In this document: piece by piece, positions 1 through 7,590 of the stretch | Position numbering within the stretch: the first letter of the stretch is position 1 | Layout: the number at the start of each line of letters is the position of its first letter | Assembly (NCBI GenBank): GCA_017860085.1 | Contig: JAFNAJ010000115.1 | Location: 1-7,590, forward strand | DNA from: Acidobacteriota bacterium | Lineage (GTDB): Bacteria > Acidobacteriota > Vicinamibacteria > Vicinamibacterales > JAFNAJ01 | Length of the DNA: 7,590 bases | Direction of reading: 5' to 3' | The notes under the pieces: generated by a model | What the model was told of the DNA's origin: nothing | Database searches by the model: none | What the model saw: only the letters and a program-made list of their open reading frames with translations | Program-made: the position numbers and the translations under genes

Positions 1-998
<998 letters not shown>

Positions 999-1202
999 AG
1001 CGCCGCACGCGGAGCCCCGGGCCCCAAGTCCCGAGCCCCCAGTCCCGATTACAGAACTGTGAGCCCCTGCCGATTGGGTGGGGGACGAAGAGGCCAGCGC
1101 CGTCACAGCTTCGTCAGCCGGCGACGGATTTGTCCGGGTCGCCGGGGAGCCTCCCGACGTCGGTCCCTCGTGGGCGCCGGCGCCGAACGACCGCTCCGGG
1201 CG
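999..1202. other. Intergenic gap between ABC-F gene and histidine kinase gene
   Basis: About 200 bases without a convincing gene. It contains a short direct repeat (1021-1048). The kinase frame is open back to a GTG at 1059, but that stretch encodes an Arg-rich low-complexity string, and its third-position GC is lower: by hand count about 33 of 48 codons, against about 30 of 34 just after 1203. I take it as untranslated. No clear sigma-70 or sigma-54 promoter and no U-tailed terminator were recognised, so it is open whether the kinase has its own promoter. Confidence 0.6.
1021..1048. repeat. Two tandem 14-base direct repeats
   Basis: Units gccccaagtcccga (1021-1034) and gcccccagtcccga (1035-1048) differ at one base. 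A degenerate partial copy (gagccccgg, 1012-1020) precedes them. They lie just downstream of the ABC-F stop codon. The unit looks like a short family member of C/G-rich intergenic repeats; a genome-wide count would be needed to show that. Confidence 0.7.
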
Positions 1203-2387
1203 ATGGCCACCAGCGACGCCATGCACCAGCAGACCCGATCGCTCTCGTCCCCGCGCTCAATCCCGGCGCACGCGCCTCGGGCGCGAGCGGAGTTCGCCGC
1301 CGTGCCGACGAACTTCTACCGCGACATGGTGCGCGGCATGCGCAACGGCACCGTGGCGATCACCCGCGAGGGTCGTGTCGCGGTGTTCAACGAGGAGGCC
1401 TACCGCATCCTCGGCCTCTCGCCGCAGCCCGACGACATCGGGCGCCACTTCGGCGAGGTCCTGGGGCCTCGGAGCGAGATCGTCAGGCTGTTTGCGAATG
1501 CGTTCGACGTCGCCCACCTGCCCAGCCGCGCCGAGATGCGCTTGAAGGACTCGGGGCGCGTGATCGGCTACACGTTGAGCATTGTCCGCGGCGAGCGTGG
1601 CAGCGCCAACGGCGCGGCGCTCTTCTTCAAGGACCTGACACGCGTCGAGCAGCTGGAGGAACGCGAGCGCCTCCGTGATCGCCTCGCCGCGCTCGGCGAG
1701 ATGGCGGCCGCCATCGCGCACGAGGTCAAGAACCCGCTCGCCGGCATCGAGGTCATGGCCGGCCTGTTGAAGCGCCGGGTGCCCGATGACCCCGATACCC
1801 AGAGCCTGCTCCACGACATCATCCAGGAAGCCAAGATGGCGAACGCGATCGTCATCGAGGTCCTCGAGTTCGTCAGGCCGATCCGGCTCCAGGTCGATCA
1901 CGTGTCCCTGGCCGAGGTGATCGACGACTCGATCCGGATGGCCGAGAGCCTCGTTCCCCGCGGCACGGTGCGCGTCGATCGCCTCCTGCCCACCGACCTG
2001 CCGCGGCTCGAGGCTGACGGGCACCAACTGCGCCAGCTCTTCACGAACCTGGCCACCAACGCCTTCGAGGCGCTGAACGGGTACGGCCGTCTGAGCATCC
2101 GGGCCTGGGAATCGGCAGACGAGGATCGCCCCGGCGACAGCCCCTCGATCGTCGTCGAGCTGAAAGACGACGGCCCCGGGATTCCAGAGGAAGTCCGAGA
2201 CCGCGTCTTCAGCCCGTTCTTCACGACCAAGCCGCGGGGATCGGGGCTCGGACTCGCCATCGTCCGCAAGATCGTCGACGCACACGAAGGGCGCATCGAC
2301 CTGTCGGTCGAGCCGACCGGAGGCACCACCTTCCGCCTGGTGCTGCCAACCCGGCCAACGGATCACGAGGAGGCTACCGGCGCGTAG
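1203..2387 (+). CDS. Soluble PAS-domain sensor histidine kinase, NtrB-like
   Basis: Sensor kinase of a two-component system: it autophosphorylates on histidine and should pass the phosphate to the response regulator encoded 50 bases downstream. From the ATG at 1203 it has 394 residues. A PAS-like sensor region lies at about 37-145 (GTVAITREGRVAVFNEEAYRILGL region). The dimerisation/phosphoacceptor domain has IAHEVKNPLAG with H173. The ATP-binding domain shows an N-box (N282/N286), G1 DDGPGIP (322-328), FSPFFTTK (336-343) and G2 GSGLGLAI (346-353). No membrane segment or signal peptide is visible, so it should sense a cytoplasmic cue, as NtrB does; the cue is unknown. The start is uncertain. 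GTG 1059 would add 48 Arg-rich residues that look non-coding. ATG 1203 and 1221 lack a clear ribosome binding site. GTG 1302 has GGAG nine bases upstream and begins just before the PAS-like region. Family call is firm. Confidence 0.93.
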   Translation: MATSDAMHQQTRSLSSPRSIPAHAPRARAEFAAVPTNFYRDMVRGMRNGTVAITREGRVAVFNEEAYRILGLSPQPDDIGRHFGEVLGPRSEIVRLFANAFDVAHLPSRAEMRLKDSGRVIGYTLSIVRGERGSANGAALFFKDLTRVEQLEERERLRDRLAALGEMAAAIAHEVKNPLAGIEVMAGLLKRRVPDDPDTQSLLHDIIQEAKMANAIVIEVLEFVRPIRLQVDHVSLAEVIDDSIRMAESLVPRGTVRVDRLLPTDLPRLEADGHQLRQLFTNLATNAFEALNGYGRLSIRAWESADEDRPGDSPSIVVELKDDGPGIPEEVRDRVFSPFFTTKPRGSGLGLAIVRKIVDAHEGRIDLSVEPTGGTTFRLVLPTRPTDHEEATGA

Positions 2388-2437
2388 CGGAATGCCGCGC
2401 GCCCACGCGGGCACGAACCGCAGGGGACACGCACATC

Positions 2438-3850
<1,413 letters not shown>

Positions 3851-3902
3851 CGGCCGCAGCGCACACCGCTGGCCGGCGCGGCACCTGCCGACGCACGACC
3901 AG

Positions 3903-3922
3903 TGGGGGGGCCAAGCCCCCCA
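3903..3922. terminator. Probable bidirectional hairpin between convergent genes
   Basis: A perfect 7-bp stem, TGGGGGG (3903-3909) with CCCCCCA (3916-3922), encloses a 6-base loop (gccaag). It sits in the 91-base gap between two convergent genes, the regulator ending at 3850 and the deacylase ending at 3942, where a shared terminator is expected. Neither strand carries a T-tract after the stem, so it is not a classic intrinsic terminator. It may act as an mRNA 3'-end barrier or with Rho, or be an intergenic repeat. Confidence 0.45.
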
Positions 3923-3941
3923 GCCTGTGACCCCCGGTGGC

Positions 3942-4424
3942 TCAGTGAACGTGCAGCCCCGGCTTGATGCCAAACTCGCCGATCACCGGATTGACCAGCT
4001 TGACGAAGTCGTCGAAACCCATCCGGATGGCATCGGTGTGCGTGCCGGCGTTGAACACGATCTCCGGATCGTGGGCGATCGTCTTGTCGACGAACACCCG
4101 CTGCCCGTACAAGGGTCCCAGCGGAGGCATCGCCCCCAGCTCGCAGTCGGGATAGAGCGGTGACAACTCGCTCTCGTGCGCCAGCCGCAAGGCGGCGGCT
4201 CCCGCCAGCGCCCGGAGCCGTTCGACATCCACCGAGAAGTGGGCCGGCAGCACCGCCAACACGGGCTGGCCGTCAGCGATGCAGACCACTGTCTTGGCCC
4301 ATTCCCGGCCCGGCACATGCGTCACGGCCGCGCCCTCTTGCGCGGTGAAGGCGGTCCGGTGGGCCATCGTGGTGAACGCCACGCGGTGGCTCTTCAGAAA
4401 CTCGTTGATCGCCGCCGAAATCAT
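3942..4424 (-). CDS. YbaK/EbsC-family aminoacyl-tRNA deacylase
   Basis: Stand-alone editing-type hydrolase related to the insertion domain of bacterial prolyl-tRNA synthetase. Family members cleave mischarged tRNAs (for example Cys- or Ala-tRNAPro) in the cytoplasm; the substrate of this one cannot be told from sequence alone. It has 160 residues, normal for the family. Visible family features are GREWAKTVV with K44, matching the conserved active-site lysine of YbaK; the glycine/proline loop GAMPPLG (98-104); and NAGTHTDAIRM (125-135) in the C-terminal half. The start is set at the ATG ending at 4424 because AGGAGG lies eight bases upstream; a longer frame back to 4472 would run through that site. 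It is convergent with the response regulator gene and separated from xerC by a terminator, so it is probably its own transcription unit. Confidence 0.92.
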   Translation of the reverse strand: MISAAINEFLKSHRVAFTTMAHRTAFTAQEGAAVTHVPGREWAKTVVCIADGQPVLAVLPAHFSVDVERLRALAGAAALRLAHESELSPLYPDCELGAMPPLGPLYGQRVFVDKTIAHDPEIVFNAGTHTDAIRMGFDDFVKLVNPVIGEFGIKPGLHVH

Positions 4425-4432
4425 GACGTGAT

Positions 4433-4438
4433 CCTCCT
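4433..4438 (-). promoter_or_regulatory. Strong Shine-Dalgarno site of the deacylase gene
   Basis: On the minus strand this reads AGGAGG, eight bases before the ATG at 4424-4422. It is the clearest ribosome binding site in the window and decides the start over the upstream in-frame candidate at 4472. Confidence 0.85.
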
Positions 4439-4439
4439 T

Positions 4440-4451
4440 CTGCCGAGGCAG
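4440..4451. promoter_or_regulatory. 12-base palindrome just upstream of the deacylase ribosome binding site
   Basis: CTGCCGAGGCAG is an inverted repeat with 5-base arms and a 2-base centre, ending one base from the AGGAGG. The centre is too short for a stable hairpin loop, so if it functions it is more likely a small protein-binding operator. It may also be chance in DNA this rich in GC. Confidence 0.2.
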
Positions 4452-4496
4452 CTCCCCGGATGGGTACAGCAACCCGCGTTCCGGTCGCCGATGGGC

Positions 4497-4531
4497 AAAA
4501 ACCGGGGCCTTTCTCGCTCGGCCACCCCCGG
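4497..4531 (-). terminator. Intrinsic terminator after xerC
   Basis: Read on the minus strand, a GC-rich stem with outer arms CCGGGG and CCCCGG, an extra CC/GG pairing after a 4-base bulge and an A-rich loop (gagcgagaaa) is followed directly by TTTTT (4501-4497). It starts about 58 bases after the xerC stop codon, as expected for the end of the topA-trmFO-xerC transcript. It lies upstream of the deacylase gene on the same strand, so that gene should need its own promoter in the roughly 70 bases between. I could not identify convincing -35/-10 boxes there. Confidence 0.75.
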
Positions 4532-4589
4532 ATCGACCCGACCATGCCGGAGGGTCGCAGAGGCGCCGGAATCTCGGAAGCGGAGGCGG

Positions 4590-5591
4590 TCAGGCGCGGG
4601 GATGCGCTTTCTTGTAGACGTCCATCAACTGCGCCACGTTGACGTGGGTGTAGCGCTGGGTCGTCGAGAGGCGCACATGGCCCAGCAGCTCCTGGATCGC
4701 CCTGAGGTCGGCGCCCCGCTGGAGCAGGTGCGTGGCGAATGAGTGGCGAAGCGCGTGCGGGCTGATGCCGAAGCGCGTGCTGCAGAGCGCCACGTACCGC
4801 CGGACCAGCCGGTGAACGCTCCTCGCCGTCAGCCGTCCACCGCGGTAGTTGACGAACAGGGGGTCCCGGCGGTCGGCGCGGACGGCCCGCCTCACGGGCC
4901 GGCTGGCCAGGCGGCCGGCCCCGCGGGTGGTCGGCGCGGCGGCAACGAGCGCCTCACGCCCCGCTAGGTAGGCCCGGAGCGCCGACGCCGCGCTCCGGTT
5001 GAAGGGAACGATGCGCTCCTTGCGTCCTTTGCCGAGCACGCGCACCATCCGACCCCCAAGGTCCACGTCCTCGAGATCGAGGCCGACGAGCTCGCTGAGC
5101 CGGAGGCCGGAGGCATAGAAAAGTTCCAGGATCGCCCGGTCGCGCCGGCCGAGCGGCGACTCGCCGTCCGGGGTCTGGAGCAACCGCGCCACCTCGTCTT
5201 CGGACAGGTGGGCTGGCACCTTCTTCTCGAGGGTCGGTGTTCCGACGAGCGCGGTTGGATCGTCCTCAATGACCTGCTCGCGGCGGAGATAGCGGGCAAA
5301 CGTCCTCAAGGCCGACACGCGGCGGGCGGCGGACGCCCTCGAGTTGCCGCGCCGGTGCAACTCGCCGAGAAAGTCCCGGATGGCCGTCGTCGTCACGTCG
5401 CCGCCGCCGAGCGTTGCGCGCTTCATGCCCCGCGACCGCGCGAGGAACGCGACAAACTGCGAGAGATCGCCATCGTAGGCCCGCACCGTGTGCTCGGACG
5501 CGCCCCGGTTCAGGCGCAAGTGGTCCAGGAACTCCCTGACCAGGGTCTCGAGACCGTGCGGGTCGGCGCCGCCGGCCCGACGTTCAGCCAT
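4590..5591 (-). CDS. xerC: Tyrosine recombinase XerC
   Basis: Site-specific tyrosine recombinase that, with XerD, resolves chromosome dimers at dif near the terminus. It has 333 residues. The N-terminal SAM-like core-binding domain (about 13-105) contains LRLNRGASEHTVRAYDGDL. The catalytic domain has the full set of active-site residues: R164 (ASGLRLSEL), K188 (GKGRKER), H279 and R282 (PHALRH), H305 (LLGH) and nucleophile Y314 (TQRYTHV). Spacing from R282 to H305 to Y314 matches E. coli XerD (R247, H270, Y279) exactly, whereas R164 to H279 is 19 residues longer, owing to an Arg/Ala-rich insertion at about 213-241. The ATG at 5591 gives a normal N terminus and overlaps the trmFO stop by eight bases, pointing to translational coupling; the open frame further upstream is a shadow inside trmFO. 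XerC rather than XerD is favoured by the trmFO-xerC gene order and general similarity, and is less certain than the family. Confidence 0.92.
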   Translation of the reverse strand: MAERRAGGADPHGLETLVREFLDHLRLNRGASEHTVRAYDGDLSQFVAFLARSRGMKRATLGGGDVTTTAIRDFLGELHRRGNSRASAARRVSALRTFARYLRREQVIEDDPTALVGTPTLEKKVPAHLSEDEVARLLQTPDGESPLGRRDRAILELFYASGLRLSELVGLDLEDVDLGGRMVRVLGKGRKERIVPFNRSAASALRAYLAGREALVAAAPTTRGAGRLASRPVRRAVRADRRDPLFVNYRGGRLTARSVHRLVRRYVALCSTRFGISPHALRHSFATHLLQRGADLRAIQELLGHVRLSTTQRYTHVNVAQLMDVYKKAHPRA

Positions 5592-6960
5592 GGGCGGCCT
5601 CGAGCGCGCCGCGAAGGCCGATCTCGCGCGCCCAGCGATCGAGATCGCCAAGCGCCCGCTCGGCAATGAGCATCTTGCGTCGAGCGCGGTCGCGCGGCGG
5701 CGTCTCGAGCGGCGCCATGATGCCAAACGTGATGTTGGTGGGCTGGTAGCCGGATGACTCGGCATGCGACACGTAATGCGCCAGCGCTCCGATCGCGGTC
5801 GTGCGCGGCGCTGCCACAGGCGCCAGCCCGGCCGCCACCCGAGCGGCGTTGAGGCCGGCAAGGAGACCCGACGCCGCCGACTCGACGTACCCCTCGACTC
5901 CCGACACCTGGCCCGCGAAGAACAGGTCGGCGCGCGTGCGCGTCTGCCACGTGCTCTGCAGCACGGTGGGGCCGTTGATGTAGGTGTTGCGGTGCACCAT
6001 TCCGAAGCGCACGAACTCGGCCTGCTCGAGCCCGGGGATGAGACGAAGCACTCGCGCCTGCTCGGCCCACTTCAGCTGCGTCTGAAACCCGACGAGGCTG
6101 AAGTGGTCGCCGGCCAGCGTGTCCTGCCTCAGCTGCACGGCCGCATAGGGACGACGACCGGTGCGCGGATCCACCAGCCCAACGGGCTTCATGGGACCAA
6201 ACCGCAAGGTGTCGCGCCCCCGGTGGGCCATGACCTCGATCGGCAGGCAGCCTTCGAAGAACCGCTCACTGTCGAAGTCGTGAACGGTGGCCGACTCGGC
6301 GCCGACGAGGGCCTCGAAGAATCGCTGGTACTCCTCCGCGGTGAGCGGGCAGTTGAGGTAGTCGCCCCGGGGGTCGCCAGAGTCCGACGTCCAGACGCTC
6401 CGGTCCCACCTCGACGCCCGGAACACCTTCGAGCGGTCGATGCTCTCCGCGAGCACGATCGGGCTGATGGCATCGTAGAAGTAGAGGTGCCTGGCCCCGA
6501 CAAACGCCGCGATGTCCTCCGAAAGGGCATCGGACGTCAGGGGACCGGTGGCGACTACGGCGGTCGCGCCGTCGGGTGACGCCGCAGGAACCGAGGGGAC
6601 CTCGGCCCGGATGACCGTAATCCGCGGGTGCGCCTCGATGGCCTCGGTGACGGCCTCGGCAAAGCGCACCCGATCGACGGCAAGCGCTGCACCAGCCGGG
6701 ACGCGTGCGCTGTCGGCCGCCCGCATCACCAACGACCCAAGGCGGCGCATCTCCTCCTTCAGCAACCCAACCGCGTTGTCGAGCTTGTCGCCGCGAAACG
6801 AGTTGCTGCAGACGAGTTCAGCCAGGTTCGAGGTCTTGTGCACCGCCGTGGCACGCCCGGGCCGCATTTCATAGAGCGACACCTCGACGCCGAGCGCAGC
6901 GGCCTGCCAGGCCGCCTCAACCCCTGCAAGCCCGCCCCCGATGATGCGGACTGCTGGCAA
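5584..6960 (-). CDS. trmFO: TrmFO, folate/FAD-dependent tRNA U54 methyltransferase
   Basis: Flavoprotein that methylates uridine 54 in the T-loop of tRNA to ribothymidine, using methylenetetrahydrofolate as carbon donor and FADH2/NAD(P)H as reductant; formerly called Gid. It has 458 residues, within the family range. The N-terminal FAD-binding motif is IIGGGLAGVEAAW (about 6-18). The family-diagnostic block NLAELVCSNSFRGDKLDNAVG carries C51, and a second conserved block has FEGCLPIE with C238. These correspond to the two cysteines implicated in catalysis in characterised TrmFO proteins. The C-terminal FAGQVSGVEGYVESAASGL block is also typical. The start is TTG at 6960: an in-frame stop (the topA TAG) lies only two codons upstream, no ATG occurs before M32, and GAGG sits eight bases ahead. 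It lies in an operon between topA and xerC. Confidence 0.97.
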   Translation of the reverse strand: MPAVRIIGGGLAGVEAAWQAAALGVEVSLYEMRPGRATAVHKTSNLAELVCSNSFRGDKLDNAVGLLKEEMRRLGSLVMRAADSARVPAGAALAVDRVRFAEAVTEAIEAHPRITVIRAEVPSVPAASPDGATAVVATGPLTSDALSEDIAAFVGARHLYFYDAISPIVLAESIDRSKVFRASRWDRSVWTSDSGDPRGDYLNCPLTAEEYQRFFEALVGAESATVHDFDSERFFEGCLPIEVMAHRGRDTLRFGPMKPVGLVDPRTGRRPYAAVQLRQDTLAGDHFSLVGFQTQLKWAEQARVLRLIPGLEQAEFVRFGMVHRNTYINGPTVLQSTWQTRTRADLFFAGQVSGVEGYVESAASGLLAGLNAARVAAGLAPVAAPRTTAIGALAHYVSHAESSGYQPTNITFGIMAPLETPPRDRARRKMLIAERALGDLDRWAREIGLRGALEAAHG

Positions 6961-6963
6961 CGA

Positions 6964-7590
6964 CTAGGCCTCGAGACGCGGCTTGCGTGGTCGCCGGGCG
7001 GCACCCGAGCCGGACGCTCGCCGGCCACGCACACGCTTCGACGGTCCGGCCGCGGCCCTTTCACGCAACATGACCACTGCCTGCTCCAGTGCGACCGAGT
7101 CGGGGTTGGTGCCCTTCGGGACGGTCGCATTCGTCGTGCCGTCGGTGACGTAGGGACCGTAGCGGCCGCTCATGAGCTTCACCACCGCGCCCGAGTCGGG
7201 GTGGGGGCCCAGTTCTCGCAGCACGGTCCTGCTGGGGCGCGCCTGTCGCCGCGCGCGCTTCGGCTGCCGCAGGAGCTCGAGCGCGTGGTCGAGCGACACC
7301 GTGAAGACGTCGGATTCGTCGTCGAGGGACCGGAACTCGCTCCCATGTTTCACGTACGGTCCAAAACGACCGAAGTTCGTCACCACGGGCTCGCCATCGT
7401 CGGGATGCGTGCCCAGAACACGGGGCAGGTCGAGCAACTGCAGGGCCTGGTCGAGCGTCAGCCCGGACTCGCTCCACCCGGTTGGGAGCGAGGCGCGTGC
7501 GGGCTTGGCGGCCTTGCTGCCCCGCTCTGGTGTCTCGCCACGCTGCACGTAGGGCCCGAAGCGCCCGTTCACCAGGTAGATCGGCTCGCC
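6964..7590 (-). CDS. topA: DNA topoisomerase I, C-terminal fragment (5' end outside window)
   Basis: Type IA topoisomerase that relaxes negative supercoils. Only the last 208 residues are present; the frame stays open to the right edge. The fragment lacks the Toprim and active-site tyrosine domains and consists of C-terminal DNA-binding repeats as found in many bacterial TopA proteins. Three copies are visible, each built around GR(F/Y)GPYV: fragment residues 9-15, 74-80 and 142-148. They are linked by segments such as LTLDQALQLLDLPRVLG and VALEQAVVMLRERA. A basic tail (about 184-206, rich in Arg/Lys/Gly) follows, which could add nonspecific DNA contacts. The TAG stop at 6966-6964 lies three bases before the trmFO TTG and in the same frame, so the genes are surely co-transcribed and probably coupled. 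The repeat pattern plus the neighbouring trmFO make the assignment strong despite truncation. Confidence 0.93.
   Translation of the reverse strand, partial: GEPIYLVNGRFGPYVQRGETPERGSKAAKPARASLPTGWSESGLTLDQALQLLDLPRVLGTHPDDGEPVVTNFGRFGPYVKHGSEFRSLDDESDVFTVSLDHALELLRQPKRARRQARPSRTVLRELGPHPDSGAVVKLMSGRYGPYVTDGTTNATVPKGTNPDSVALEQAVVMLRERAAAGPSKRVRGRRASGSGAARRPRKPRLEA

Noticed and set aside
1257..2414. Minus-strand open frame of 385 codons opposite the histidine kinase gene
   Set aside because: Same reason: mirror of a gene with complete kinase motifs, low-complexity translation, no domain.
4425..4472. Longer start for the deacylase gene
   Set aside because: The extension would read through the AGGAGG site, and ATG 4424 has ideal spacing from it.
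4425..4496. Possible sigma-70 promoter for the deacylase gene (TTGCCC and TGTACC on the minus strand)
   Set aside because: The boxes are weak and about 24 bases apart, too far for a normal promoter; not strong enough to annotate.
5592..5861. Upstream in-frame extension of xerC (90 extra codons)
   Set aside because: It lies wholly within trmFO, encodes an Arg/Ser-rich string, and would give a recombinase of unusual length; ATG 5591 gives the normal N terminus.
5764..6579. Plus-strand open frame of 271 codons inside trmFO
   Set aside because: Antisense to a well-supported trmFO; no domain recognised.
6964..7590. Repeated GRFGPYV units as a possible novel repeat protein
   Set aside because: They match the known C-terminal repeats of bacterial TopA, supported by the neighbouring trmFO.

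Overview
The window is a gene-dense, very GC-rich stretch of bacterial chromosome made of housekeeping and regulatory genes. I see no mobile element, CRISPR array, RNA gene or toxin/defence locus. High GC, strong G/C preference at third codon positions, a cytoplasmic NtrB/NtrC-type pair, TrmFO (the folate-dependent tRNA methylating enzyme) and short intergenic repeats of the 'ccccaagtcccga' type together suggest a soil-type Acidobacteriota lineage, perhaps Vicinamibacteria. That placement is an inference from composition and gene content, not a search result.

Layout, left to right. (1) Positions 1-998 (+): C-terminal part of an ABC-F ATPase, cut by the window edge. (2) A roughly 200-base gap with a short direct repeat and no convincing gene. 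(3) About 1203-2387 (+) and 2438-3850 (+): a soluble PAS-containing histidine kinase followed 50 bases later by its probable partner, a receiver/AAA+/Fis-type sigma-54 activator. (4) Positions 3851-3941: a convergent intergenic region with a GC-rich hairpin. (5) Positions 3942-4424 (-): a YbaK/EbsC-family aminoacyl-tRNA deacylase with a strong ribosome binding site. (6) Positions 4425-4589: an intergenic region holding an intrinsic terminator for the operon to its right. (7) Positions 4590-7590 (-): a tightly packed operon transcribed leftward in the order topA (3' part), trmFO, xerC, with a 3-base gap and an 8-base overlap.

How they fit together. The kinase should phosphorylate the activator's receiver aspartate and so switch on sigma-54 promoters; the targets are not visible here. 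The topA-trmFO-xerC group (supercoiling, tRNA U54 methylation, chromosome dimer resolution) is a gene order also known from Firmicutes such as Bacillus subtilis, where it continues into clpQY/codY. Here the transcript appears to stop just after xerC. The most notable departures from the norm are a GAFTSA instead of GAFTGA loop in the sigma-54 activator and an Arg/Ala-rich insertion in the XerC catalytic domain. I found no wholly new system and rate most findings as modest.
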